From: Bacteroidales bacterium
GTDB lineage: Bacteria; Bacteroidota; Bacteroidia; Bacteroidales; P3
Reading direction: 5' to 3'
Length of the DNA: 41,968 nt
Assembly (NCBI GenBank): GCA_017443265.1
Contig: JAFSOU010000079.1
Coordinates: forward strand, 1 to 41,968
The notes below the pieces were generated by a model. It was not told the DNA's origin, ran no database searches, and saw only the letters and a list, made by a program, of their open reading frames with translations. Positions 9,111-16,936 of this stretch are shown in pieces (the stretch's first letter is position 1; each line of letters starts with the position of its first letter). The translations under genes and the position numbers were made by a program.

Positions 9111-9194
9111 AAAATCACACTTTATCGCAGAAAAATGTGATTTTTCTCACACTTTTTGGAGATAAAATGTGGAAAATACAACTTTTTGGCACAG
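9111..9194. repeat. 84-bp direct repeat, copy 2 (right flank/promoter side of AAA_14 cassette)
   Basis: Second copy of the block at 7651-7734, five mismatches, same orientation. It sits between the ATPase promoter and the RhuM-family gene. Confidence 0.95.
9116..9171. promoter_or_regulatory. Two operator-like dyads with 32-bp period
   Basis: Dyads at 9116-9139 and 9148-9171 are each 24 bp with outer arms CACACTTT and (A)AAATGTG, 32 bp start to start (about three helical turns). On the minus strand they end 18 bp upstream of the -7 box of the AAA_14 gene, a position suited to a repressor or activator. A third half-site (ACTTTTTGG) follows at 9181-9189. Confidence 0.65.
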
Positions 9195-9269
9195 ATTTTG
9201 AGAAAAATGTACTAGATATAATATTCTAGCACGTAAAACGTTTATATCTTAATTAATAATAACATCGCT

Positions 9270-10319
9270 ATGTCCCCAAAAACTAAACAAGATATTACTA
9301 TTCGCAGTTCGGCTGCCGAGTATCTTACTTATGTGAGTACTATAGGCGACCAATCGTCGAGTGTGGAACTGCGTTATGAGGACGAAAACATCTGGCTGAC
9401 TCAAAGATTGTTGGCGGAATTGTATAATGTTGATGTCCGCACCATTAACGACCACATTCAGAAGATTTATGCAGATAATGAGTTGTCGGAAGAGGCAACT
9501 GTCCGAAATTATCGGATAGTTCGAACCGAAGGTAACCGACAGGTTTCGCGAGAAATCAAACACTATAATCTTCAGATGATTATAGCTGTCGGATTCAAGG
9601 TAAACAACGAACGGGCGGTGCAATTCCGTAAGTGGGCCAATGCTGTAGTAAAAGATTTTACGATTCAGGGATGGGTTATGGACGAAGAGAGGCTAAAAAA
9701 CGGAGGCACGATTCTTACCAAGGATTATTTTGAGAAACAGCTGGAAAAAGTAAGGGAAATCCGTCTTTCCGAGCGTAGGTTTTATCAAAAAATCACCGAT
9801 ATTTATGCCACCAGTGTCGATTATGACCCAACAGCTACGGCCACCAAACGTTTTTTTGCGGCTGTGCAGAACAAGATGCATTACTCTGTCCATCGACATA
9901 CAGCCGCAGAATTGATATACGAACGGGCAGATGCAGAAAAAGAACACATGGGTCTTACTTCATGGGAAGGTGCGCCACAAGGCAAAATACATAAATATGA
10001 TGTCGGTATCGCTAAGAATTATCTAACCGAAGACGAGTTGCAACAGTTGGAACGATTGGTTTCTGCTTATCTCGATTTGGCCGAATTACAGGCAATTCGT
10101 CACATTCCTATGACGATGGAGGATTGGGAAACACGGCTGAATGGATTTCTCGTTTTGTGGAATCCCGATGTGCTGAAGGATGCGGGCAAAGTTTCTGCAG
10201 AACTGGCCAAAGCTCATGCCGAGTCGGAATTCGAGAAGTACCGCATTGTTCAGGATCGCCTCTATCAAAGCGATTTCGACCGTTTTTTGCAATTGGAGGA
10301 AAAGACAAAAGAACAATGA
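9270..10319 (+). CDS. RhuM-family protein
   Basis: This 349-residue protein matches the RhuM ('virulence protein RhuM') family along its length: an N-terminal helix-turn-helix-like segment (ENIWLTQRLLAELYNVDVRTINDHIQKIY), the typical ATVRNYRIVRTEGNRQVSREIKHYNLQMIIAVGFKVNNERAVQFRKWA-type core seen here around 75-125, and a C-terminal helical part with FFAAVQNKMHYSVHRHTAAELIYERAD. The biochemical role is unknown; homologues occur in accessory regions near restriction systems and mobile DNA. It starts at ATG 9270, 75 bp after the 84-bp repeat, and its TGA overlaps the ATG of the next gene (ATGA), so both are probably co-translated. Confidence 0.88.
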   Translation: MSPKTKQDITIRSSAAEYLTYVSTIGDQSSSVELRYEDENIWLTQRLLAELYNVDVRTINDHIQKIYADNELSEEATVRNYRIVRTEGNRQVSREIKHYNLQMIIAVGFKVNNERAVQFRKWANAVVKDFTIQGWVMDEERLKNGGTILTKDYFEKQLEKVREIRLSERRFYQKITDIYATSVDYDPTATATKRFFAAVQNKMHYSVHRHTAAELIYERADAEKEHMGLTSWEGAPQGKIHKYDVGIAKNYLTEDELQQLERLVSAYLDLAELQAIRHIPMTMEDWETRLNGFLVLWNPDVLKDAGKVSAELAKAHAESEFEKYRIVQDRLYQSDFDRFLQLEEKTKEQ

Positions 10320-10711
10320 AACGCATAGTAGTCTCCGCCGCCGTTATCCGCGACAGTCAAGGCCGTATCTTCGCCACGCAGCGTGGCTATGGCGAGTGGA
10401 AAGGCTGGTGGGAGTTCCCAGGAGGCAAGATAGAGCCCGGCGAGACTCCACAGCAGGCCCTGCAGCGCGAGATACTCGAGGAGCTGGATGTGGAAATACG
10501 TGTGGGTGAGCATCTTGTAACCGTGGAGTACGACTACCCTGCGTTCCACCTCACCATGCACTGCTACCTCTGCACCCTCGAAAGCGGTGCCATCACGCTG
10601 AAAGAACACGCCTCCGCCCGCTGGCTCGCCCCCAGCCAATTGGACAGCGTGCAATGGCTCCCCGCAGACCTTGAATTAGTTTGCAGTTTGCAACGTGGAG
10701 TTTGCAGTTAA
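10316..10711 (+). CDS. mutT: MutT-type Nudix hydrolase (8-oxo-dGTP diphosphatase-like)
   Basis: The 131-residue protein begins MKRIVVSAAVI and has a full Nudix box GGKIEPGETPQQALQREILEELDV (about 36-59; REILEE is the metal site). Length and layout fit MutT/(d)CTP-type Nudix enzymes that clean oxidised nucleotides; EFPGGKIE and the later YDYPAFHLTMHCYLC and ARWLAP segments favour the MutT group. I chose ATG 10316, which overlaps the RhuM stop (ATGA), over an in-frame upstream start inside rhuM. The last ten residues (ELVCSLQRGVCS) are encoded by the 'gtttgcagt' word repeat that starts here, so the original C-terminus was probably replaced. Confidence 0.87.
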   Translation: MKRIVVSAAVIRDSQGRIFATQRGYGEWKGWWEFPGGKIEPGETPQQALQREILEELDVEIRVGEHLVTVEYDYPAFHLTMHCYLCTLESGAITLKEHASARWLAPSQLDSVQWLPADLELVCSLQRGVCS

Positions 10712-10820
10712 TTAACAATTTACAATTTACAATGTGATTAAGTTTGCAGTTAAATAAAAAAAACACAGTTCACTGATCACAGTTCACTAACAAATCACCA
10801 ATTACTAATTACTAACTAAC
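10677..10820. repeat. Word-type repeat region (gtttgcagt / aatttacaat / ttactaatt)
   Basis: Short words recur in loose tandem: gtttgcagt three times or more, aatttacaatttacaat, acagttcact twice, ttactaattactaac. The same vocabulary reappears at 22520-22594. The block overlaps the end of the mutT gene and fills the gap to vsr. Confidence 0.75.
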
Positions 10821-11429
10821 ATGACCGACCGCCTAACTAAAGATCAGCGTCACCGCTGCATGTCGAAGATACGCAGTCGCAACACCAAGCCCGAGTTGAA
10901 GGTACGGCGTTGGCTGTGGAGTCATGGCTACCGTTACCGGTTGTGCGTGAAGTCGGTTCCCGGCAGTCCCGACATAGTGATGCGTCCCTACCGCACCGCC
11001 ATTTTTGTCAACGGATGTTTTTGGCACGGACACGACGTTGATTTGATAATTGAAAATGGAAAGTTGAAATGTAGGGACGCAGAGCCTGCGTACGATGCTG
11101 TTCCAGAAACGTATCAGATTATCGATTCCGCCTGTTGTAAGATTCCGAAGAGCAACCGCGGATTTTGGGTGGAGAAGATCCGTCGCAACCAGCAGCGCGA
11201 CCAGCGTAACTATCAGATTCTGAAAGATAACGGCTGGCAGGTGATAGTGATATGGGAGTGCGAGCTCAAACCCTCGCTTATCGAGCATACCATGCGTGCG
11301 GTGGAGCTGCGGCTCAACCAGTGTTTCCTCGATATCCACAGCCAAAAGGTGCGACAGTACTCCACCGAAGAGGATGCCGAGCTCCCGGCCGCAGCCGAGG
11401 AGGCACCGAAATACGGGAAATCAGAATGA
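10821..11429 (+). CDS. vsr: Vsr-type very short patch repair endonuclease with internal insertion
   Basis: This 202-residue protein aligns to Vsr: N-terminal DQRHRCMSKIRSRNTKPELKVRR, catalytic D51 in GSPDIV, then FVNGCFWHGHD (C66, F67, W68, H69, H71) and VIVIWECEL (C147). Numbering is identical to E. coli Vsr up to H71, and the zinc cysteine C117 of E. coli is C147 here, a net insertion of exactly 30 residues (about 73-105). The catalytic H64 of E. coli is N64 here, as in some homologues. Vsr nicks T:G mismatches left by deamination at C5-methylated sites, so it fits the methyltransferase at the window start although 10 kb apart. The C-terminal 40 residues are Glu/Ala-rich and not family-typical. 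Confidence 0.85.
   Translation: MTDRLTKDQRHRCMSKIRSRNTKPELKVRRWLWSHGYRYRLCVKSVPGSPDIVMRPYRTAIFVNGCFWHGHDVDLIIENGKLKCRDAEPAYDAVPETYQIIDSACCKIPKSNRGFWVEKIRRNQQRDQRNYQILKDNGWQVIVIWECELKPSLIEHTMRAVELRLNQCFLDIHSQKVRQYSTEEDAELPAAAEEAPKYGKSE
11041..11130 (+). repeat. Repeat-like insertion inside vsr
   Basis: These about 90 bases encode the 30 extra residues of Vsr. They contain aattgaaaatggaaagttga, typical of intergenic filler, and a perfect hairpin ACGCAG-AGC-CTGCGT at 11077-11091. Borders are approximate. Confidence 0.6.
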
Positions 11430-11561
11430 CGAAAACAATTGAAGTCCCCCCAAAGCATTTTGATAATAAAAAATTGTTTTTCTTTATTCCACTTTTGTCT
11501 GATACAAAAGTGGAGCAAAAAATCAAGAACAGTTTTTTTGTTCTCCGCCCTTCGGGCTATC

Positions 11562-11582
11562 GAAACTGCCACTGGCAGTTTC
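11562..11582 (+). repeat. Palindrome family member P1
   Basis: Arms GAAACTGCC and GGCAGTTTC with loop ACT, flanked by ctatc on the left and ttcat on the right. It shares flanks and layout with P2 (11845-11865) and P3 (11725-11745, inverted). Confidence 0.85.
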
Positions 11583-11724
11583 TTCATCACCTATCCAGCG
11601 CACTTGCCCCCGCTTCCCGGGTAAATGTTCGGCCCACCGCGCACTCGATTTTCTTCGAAAATCGTTAGGTTAAGAAAAACCATGTCTAAACCCAGGTGCG
11701 GCAGCCTAAAGGCATTGACATGAA

Positions 11725-11745
11725 GAAAAGTCCAGTGGACTTTTC
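11725..11745 (-). repeat. Palindrome family member P3 (inverted)
   Basis: On the minus strand it reads ctatc, then arms GAAAAGTCC and GGACTTTTC with loop ACT, then ttcat. A left-truncated relative, lacking one arm, lies in the second unit of the 39-bp duplication. Confidence 0.85.
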
Positions 11746-11820
11746 GATAGCGACCGTAGGGAGCGGAGAACAAAAATATACCCAGTGGACTTTTCGATAG
11801 CGACCGTAGGGAGCGGAGAA
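11732..11820. repeat. 39-bp perfect tandem duplication (period 50)
   Basis: Bases 11732-11770 and 11782-11820 are identical (from ccagtggac to gcggagaa). The first unit includes part of palindrome P3. Confidence 0.95.
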
Positions 11821-11844
11821 TGGCTCTTTTTCCGCTACGCTATC

Positions 11845-11865
11845 GAAACATTCACAGAATGTTTC
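11845..11865 (+). repeat. Palindrome family member P2
   Basis: Arms GAAACATTC and GAATGTTTC with loop ACA, flanked by ctatc and ttcat as in P1. Confidence 0.85.
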
Positions 11866-11969
11866 TTCATGTTTCAAGACAAAAGAAACAGAAGATTACT
11901 TCAAGAAAAGAATGAACTGCCTATTAATTATTTTTTTACAACAAATTGTTTTATAGTTATTTACACAAT

Positions 11970-11998
11970 AAAAGGCAGACCTTTGGCCTGCCTTTTTT
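11970..11998. terminator. Bidirectional rho-independent terminator
   Basis: Hairpin GGCAG-acctttgg-CCTGCC-like stem (AAAAGGCAG / CTGCCTTTTTT) with a T-run on the plus side and an A-run that gives TTTT on the minus strand. It ends the flippase-mscL transcript arriving on the minus strand. Confidence 0.8.
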
Positions 11999-12034
11999 AT
12001 AAAACGTTTTTCGTGTTTTTAGATGTTCCAAACC

Positions 12035-12484
12035 TTATTTCTGCTCTTTCAGCAGGTCGCGGATTTCGGTAAGCAGTTTCTCCTCGGCTGTGGGTTCGGG
12101 AGCGGGGGCAGCGGCGGCCTCTTCCTCTTTTTGTTTCTTAACCATGGTGGTTGCTTTCATCATCAGCTTGATAACAAGGAAGATACACAGAGCTATGATA
12201 AGAAAGTCCACTGTTGTTTGGATAAAGTTACCATAGTTCAGCGTAACAGCTTCTTTCACCACTTCGCCGTCGGCACCCAAAACGGGTTCGCGCAGTGTGG
12301 CCGAGAGGGTTGTGAAATCCACGTTGCCAATCAGCGAGCCAACCAGCGGCATGATGATGTCGTTTACCAACGAGGTAACGATTTTTCCGAAAGCACCGCC
12401 GATGATAACACCGACAGCCATGTCAACTACATTGCCTTTAAGGGCAAATTCCTTGAATTCTTGAACAAAACTTTTTGCGCTCAT
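12035..12484 (-). CDS. mscL: Large-conductance mechanosensitive channel
   Basis: The 149-residue protein has the MscL layout: N-terminal helix [43 protein letters not shown] (TM1, pore-lining glycines and alanines), a periplasmic loop of about 50 residues, TM2 ([16 protein letters not shown]) and a charged C-terminal helix ending in [15 protein letters not shown]. It opens under membrane tension to release solutes during osmotic downshock. An Ala/Pro/Glu-rich linker precedes the C-terminal helix. ATG lies 3 bp after the flippase stop, so it is second in a two-gene operon, closed by the terminator at 11970-11998. Confidence 0.96.
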   Translation of the reverse strand: MSAKSFVQEFKEFALKGNVVDMAVGVIIGGAFGKIVTSLVNDIIMPLVGSLIGNVDFTTLSATLREPVLGADGEVVKEAVTLNYGNFIQTTVDFLIIALCIFLVIKLMMKATTMVKKQKEEEAAAAPAPEPTAEEKLLTEIRDLLKEQK

Positions 12485-12487
12485 AAT

Positions 12488-13987
12488 TTAATGTTTTAAA
12501 CGGGTTATTAGAAATGTTTTTATATCAAATACTTTTTTGATGTCCATAATGTAAGCAACTATCACAAACACAACTAGATAGATGGTGTTGTAGGCCAGTC
12601 GTGCCGCCATGCCTTCGGGCTGGTATATGGTGCTGAGCAGGTACAGTGCCACGGCGAAAGCCATATAGAACAGTATTTTGCCCACTTCGTAGGGGATGGG
12701 AGCTTTTTTCTGTCCCACCAAAAAGGAGAGCACCATGCAGATGCCGTAGCCGGCAAAACCGCCCCAAGCGCAGGCCATATAGCCTATTTTCGGCACAAAG
12801 ATGAAGTTTATGGCCAGCAGCACGGCGCAGCCTATGCCCGAAAAGATAGCTCCCCAATAAGTCTGGTCGGTGAGTTTGTACCAGAACGAGAGGTTGTAAT
12901 ACACGCCCATAAAAACCTCCGCCATCATCACTATCGGTATCACTTTCAGTCCTTCCCAGTAGCTTGGGCTGATGAAATGTCTCAAAATGTCCATGTACAT
13001 CATCACGGCCATAAACGCCATCATCGTTACAATAACGAACAGTTTCATAACCAAAGCCTGGGTTGTTTTGCTGTTTTTGTCCTTGTTGTTGCCGAAAACA
13101 AAAGGCTCGTAGGCGTAGCGGAAAGCCTGTGTTATCAGGGCCATTATCATAGCTATTTTTACGCAGGCGCCGTATATGCCCAGCTGTACTTCGCCTTCGG
13201 TGCCGGGAACAATAAAGCGGTAGCATATTTTGTCGGCCACTTGGTTGAGTATGCCGGCAATGCCCAAAAGCAGCAGCGGCCACGTGTATTTCAGCATCTG
13301 TTTCAGCAACGAAAAATCCAAGCCGTTGCGCAGATGACGCAGTTCGGGAATAAAACCGAAGGTAACAAGCGAGGTGCAGATAAGGTTCACAACAAAGATG
13401 TAACCCACTTGATAATCAGGATTGTACCATCCCATCAGCGAGGGGTACTGCTGGTAGATGTTGGGTGCCACAAGGAAAATGAAAAGGTTCATGCCGATGT
13501 TCAATCCGATAAACAGCAGTTTGAGTGCAGCAAATTTTATCGGACGGTTTTCGTACCTGAGCCGCGAGAAGAGTATGGCCTGAAAAGCGTCCAATGCCAC
13601 TATAATTGCCATAATCTCAATATATTCGGGATGTGTGGCATAGTTCATGGCATTGCTGATGGGTGTAAGGAAAATGGTAACAACTGCAACAAAGAACAGT
13701 GCCACGCTGCCTACGGCTATCAGCGATGTGGAGAAGGCTTTTTCGGGGTTGACGTTTTCTTTGTTTGAAAAACGGAAAAAGGTGGTCTCCATGCCGAAAA
13801 TGAGCAACACGAGTATAAGTCCTGTGTAGGCGTATAGGTTGGTGACAACGCCGTAACCACCGCTCTCGGCGGCAATTTTGTAGGTGTAGAGCGGCACCAG
13901 CAGGTAGTTCAGAAAACGGCCTATAATGCTGCTCATTCCGTAAATGGCGGTGTCGCTAAGGAGTTTTTTTAGTTTGTTGTTGGCCAT
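12488..13987 (-). CDS. Polysaccharide/lipid-linked oligosaccharide flippase (Wzx/MOP superfamily)
   Basis: The 499-residue protein is almost entirely membrane helices (about 12-14) and begins KLLSDTAIYGMSSIIGRFLNYLLVPLYT, the N-terminal signature of RfbX/Wzx-type exporters of the MOP superfamily. Such proteins flip lipid-linked sugar repeat units across the inner membrane. There is no glycosyltransferase beside it here; the capsule genes lie 20 kb away on the other strand. A TATTTTTG box is 51 bp upstream of the ATG. It is followed directly by mscL. The substrate cannot be told from the sequence. Confidence 0.88.
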   Translation of the reverse strand: MANNKLKKLLSDTAIYGMSSIIGRFLNYLLVPLYTYKIAAESGGYGVVTNLYAYTGLILVLLIFGMETTFFRFSNKENVNPEKAFSTSLIAVGSVALFFVAVVTIFLTPISNAMNYATHPEYIEIMAIIVALDAFQAILFSRLRYENRPIKFAALKLLFIGLNIGMNLFIFLVAPNIYQQYPSLMGWYNPDYQVGYIFVVNLICTSLVTFGFIPELRHLRNGLDFSLLKQMLKYTWPLLLLGIAGILNQVADKICYRFIVPGTEGEVQLGIYGACVKIAMIMALITQAFRYAYEPFVFGNNKDKNSKTTQALVMKLFVIVTMMAFMAVMMYMDILRHFISPSYWEGLKVIPIVMMAEVFMGVYYNLSFWYKLTDQTYWGAIFSGIGCAVLLAINFIFVPKIGYMACAWGGFAGYGICMVLSFLVGQKKAPIPYEVGKILFYMAFAVALYLLSTIYQPEGMAARLAYNTIYLVVFVIVAYIMDIKKVFDIKTFLITRLKH

Positions 13988-14037
13988 TGTTTTATAAATC
14001 AGTTTGTTATATCAACAATAAAAACTCGTTTCATTTG

Positions 14038-14045
14038 CAAAAATA
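14038..14045 (-). promoter_or_regulatory. Putative -7 box (TATTTTTG) for flippase-mscL
   Basis: TATTTTTGC on the minus strand fits TAnnTTTG and lies 51 bp before the flippase start. No good -33 TTG is visible. Confidence 0.5.
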
Positions 14046-14115
14046 CTTTTTTTATTTGTCTTTGGGCGTTTTTTGTGCCACTTTTCTCAACAAAACAATG
14101 TTCAGAGCCGGAAGT

Positions 14116-16917
14116 TTAGTATGTCTTGCCTTGTTGGTTGCAGATGGATTCGAATTCGCAGTAGGTGCAGCCGTCCAGGTTTTGTTCAAAAGCTGTTGCG
14201 GTGTCGAAAATCTCTGATACCAAGAGTTTTATGTATTCTTCGAAAGTGTCGAGATGTTTTTTGTTGATGATGGGGCTGTCCATAATGCTCACCTCTACGT
14301 CGAAGCGGTTGAAATATTTTAGGGAGTAGATGCAGGCCTTGAACTCGTTGCAATTGTGCTTTTTACTGAAAGCCAGTGCGTAATACATCACCTGAAGCAG
14401 TTTGTCGGACATATTTTCGTTGTCGAATTCTTTGTTTTCGAAAAATACCTTGCAGCCTTTGAGGTCGTTGGGCTCCACTTTTCCCGTTTTGTAGTCGCCA
14501 ATGCGGGTTATGCCGTCGATGGTCTCTATTCGGTCGGCGAAGCCGAAGATTTTTATTTGTAAATCGCTGTTTATCTTTATGTCGCCCGTCAATTCATCCT
14601 CAAGTCCTATTATGGTGTATTCGTGGTTTTTCAGCTCCTCTTTTTGGTGTTGCACAAACCGTTTTATCTGTTCTTTGGCCACTTGCAGCATAAAATAGTT
14701 CTCGCCGGTGTTGGTTCGCTGGTCCTTGAACACGTTTTTGTTGAAATATTCGTCGATAATACGCTCAATATCAGTTCCGTTTGGGAGTTTGTCGGCATCT
14801 ATCTGTCTTCCAATAAAAGGTGTGAACACCTCTTCCAAAATTGAGTGGACAATAGTGCCCAGTTCCGGTATTTCTATCTCTTCCTCTAGGCTGTCTGGCG
14901 CTTTTATGCCAAGCACATACTTGTAGTAGTAGCTCAGCGGACATTTGCGGTAGTTGTTCAGTGCCGAGGGGGAGAAACCGTGCCCTTTTTGGGCGTTGGC
15001 TTTTAGTTTTTCAATCACCGCCTCGGTTTTGGGTTTTGTTAGTAAAAGCTCTTTGGAATCAATGGTTTGTGTTGTTACCAAAGTCTGTTTCGACAGGTGG
15101 ATGTTGGGGAATTGTTTCACCAGCTCTTTTTCTATCTGTGCAAGGTAGCGACTGGCCTCGCCTTTGTTGCCGCCCTCGGTGTCGGTTTGGTAGATAAAAT
15201 GCACGTTTTCGGCACGTTGCAGCAGACGGTAGAAGTTGTAGGCTTCGGCAGCGTCGCGGTCCTGATAGGTGAACATGCCGAACCCTTTGCGCAAGTTGTA
15301 TGGAATCAGCGAGTTGTGCGAGGCACCTTTCGGTATTATCCCTTCGTTGCACGACACAATTATAAGGTTACCGAAATCTATGTTCTTGGTTTCCTGCAAC
15401 CCCATAATCTGCAGACCTTCAAGTGGTTCGCCTTTGAACGAAAGGGTTATGCACACGGCTATTCGCAGATATATTTTCCGAAGGGTGCTTATCCTGTCCA
15501 CAAAGTCGTATTTCTCCTGCAGTTCGGTGAAATGCTCGAACATCTCGAACGCCGACTGTAGTGCTATCTGTTCGCGTATATCGTTGCAGTTGTCCTTGAC
15601 CACGAGAGCCAATTTTTTAAAAATTTCTATCAGGTCGCGGGGATGGTATTCCGTTTTGGCGAAAAGAAAGTCCAGACCTCTGCTTTTCAGCTCCGGCACA
15701 ATGGTCAGAAGCTCTTCTCCGCTGATGTAGAATTTACTATCTTTGACAAATTTTTTGGTCAGTTTTGATTGTAAGTTGTTGATACCAAGAGTTTTCTCTA
15801 TCAGATAATGCGACAGAAAATGTATTATAGGTTTTACGTAGTGTTTTCCGTTGCTGTAATTGTCGTAGATGTCCAGAAAACTTGTCAGCAGGTTGTGTGT
15901 CAGGGTGTAAGTATATGGGAATCCCATAGTTACGTTTGCCTTTTGTATTTCTTTCGGCAGTGCGTTGAGCACGGGTATCAGCTGGTTTTCGTCGGCAAGC
16001 ACTATCACCGTGTCTTCCATACTGTGCTTGTTGTCAGCCATTTCCTTTACTATGTTGCCCACATATTCGCATTGCAGTGTTTTTTCTGGACAGCTGGTGA
16101 TGGTGAACTGCCGTTCTCCTTGGTTGAAATGCTTTTCCGGTTCGTAATCCTTTGTTTTCCAAAGGTCTGAGTTTTTTTTCAGCAACCTTCCGGCCTCCAT
16201 CTGTTCGTTGAAATAGTAGTCGTCGATATCTGCCACATATTCCGCCAAACTTCTATCCATCAGTGTTTTGATAATGGTTTTCTCGCTTTGTGAAATTTCG
16301 TGGAACCCCACAAACATTACTTTCTCCCATTTCAGCTTGTCGGCGTACTCGTTTATGTTTTCAGCCACTTTGCGGTAAATCATGGCGCTGTAGGCCTTGT
16401 TTTCTTTTTTCAGCACCTCTTGCAGTCGGCTGTAGTAATCGTACAGCGATTCGTAGAAAGCGAGGTATTTCCGTTGGAATTCTGAAAGTTTTTCGGGGTT
16501 GGAGATGTCCCACTCGAGCAGCTCTTTTTCGTTGTAAATGTTTGTAAACAACTGTTTTGCGTCAACCAGATGCAGGTCGATGTCTGAAAAGTCCTTCAAA
16601 ATGGTGTCGGCAAAGGGGATAAACTCCTCGAAAGTCTGATATTTGTCGTTGCCGTTTTTCAGGCTTATCTCTTTGTGTATGCGGAACAGCTCGAACAGCA
16701 GGAACTCGTTTTTTACTATCTTCATGCCGCTGGTCTGCGACACAAAGTCGTCCATACCCAGTATTTGGGGCATGAAAAAGGTTTTACCGCTGGCTTTCAG
16801 AAACTTATTCAAAAACAGTCCCGCACGACGGTTGGGAAACACCACGATGCTTTTATCTGTTTGATAACAAGGGTTTTGCAGTATTTTGTCGGCTATTTGT
16901 TCCAAAAACGCTTTCAT
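14116..16917 (-). CDS. AddB-like PD-(D/E)XK nuclease/helicase-fold protein
   Basis: This 933-residue protein is of the AddB/RecB-like exonuclease family as found in Bacteroidota. The N-terminal part is helicase-like (VVFPNRRAGLFLNKFL, then HEISQSEKTIIKTLMD) without a canonical Walker A, as in AddB. The C-terminal nuclease has NYRKCPLSYYYKYVLGI, a GTIVHSILEEVF histidine motif, and GDYKTGKVE (D and K of the active site). C917, C920 and C926 in GCTYCEFESIC, with the upstream cysteine in RKCPLS, form the 4Fe-4S 'iron staple' pattern. It should take part in double-strand break end processing. It is third in an rsmE-nucleotidyltransferase-addB operon, starting 20 bp after its neighbour. Confidence 0.85.
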   Translation of the reverse strand: MKAFLEQIADKILQNPCYQTDKSIVVFPNRRAGLFLNKFLKASGKTFFMPQILGMDDFVSQTSGMKIVKNEFLLFELFRIHKEISLKNGNDKYQTFEEFIPFADTILKDFSDIDLHLVDAKQLFTNIYNEKELLEWDISNPEKLSEFQRKYLAFYESLYDYYSRLQEVLKKENKAYSAMIYRKVAENINEYADKLKWEKVMFVGFHEISQSEKTIIKTLMDRSLAEYVADIDDYYFNEQMEAGRLLKKNSDLWKTKDYEPEKHFNQGERQFTITSCPEKTLQCEYVGNIVKEMADNKHSMEDTVIVLADENQLIPVLNALPKEIQKANVTMGFPYTYTLTHNLLTSFLDIYDNYSNGKHYVKPIIHFLSHYLIEKTLGINNLQSKLTKKFVKDSKFYISGEELLTIVPELKSRGLDFLFAKTEYHPRDLIEIFKKLALVVKDNCNDIREQIALQSAFEMFEHFTELQEKYDFVDRISTLRKIYLRIAVCITLSFKGEPLEGLQIMGLQETKNIDFGNLIIVSCNEGIIPKGASHNSLIPYNLRKGFGMFTYQDRDAAEAYNFYRLLQRAENVHFIYQTDTEGGNKGEASRYLAQIEKELVKQFPNIHLSKQTLVTTQTIDSKELLLTKPKTEAVIEKLKANAQKGHGFSPSALNNYRKCPLSYYYKYVLGIKAPDSLEEEIEIPELGTIVHSILEEVFTPFIGRQIDADKLPNGTDIERIIDEYFNKNVFKDQRTNTGENYFMLQVAKEQIKRFVQHQKEELKNHEYTIIGLEDELTGDIKINSDLQIKIFGFADRIETIDGITRIGDYKTGKVEPNDLKGCKVFFENKEFDNENMSDKLLQVMYYALAFSKKHNCNEFKACIYSLKYFNRFDVEVSIMDSPIINKKHLDTFEEYIKLLVSEIFDTATAFEQNLDGCTYCEFESICNQQGKTY

Positions 16918-16936
16918 ACAACAAGTTGATTTTCAG

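Larger units (their letters stand above)
11430..11968. other. Non-coding region rich in palindromes
   Basis: No credible gene lies between vsr and the terminator at 11970. Short open frames here are accidental and repeat-bound. The region holds a 10-bp hairpin CCACTTTTGT-ctgat-ACAAAAGTGG (11489-11513), three related 21-bp palindromes, a 39-bp tandem duplication, and phrases that look like decayed dispersed repeats. Confidence 0.7.

Noticed and set aside
7651..9194. Insertion sequence around the first AAA_14 gene
   Set aside because: No transposase, no terminal inverted repeats; the flanks are long direct repeats.
11591..12072. Small genes in the palindrome-rich gap (several open frames of 60-125 codons)
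   Set aside because: They are made of repeats and palindromes, overlap one another on both strands and have no start signals.
12977..13768. Open frame of 263 codons opposite the flippase
   Set aside because: Histidine/valine-rich antisense translation of a membrane protein; no independent support.
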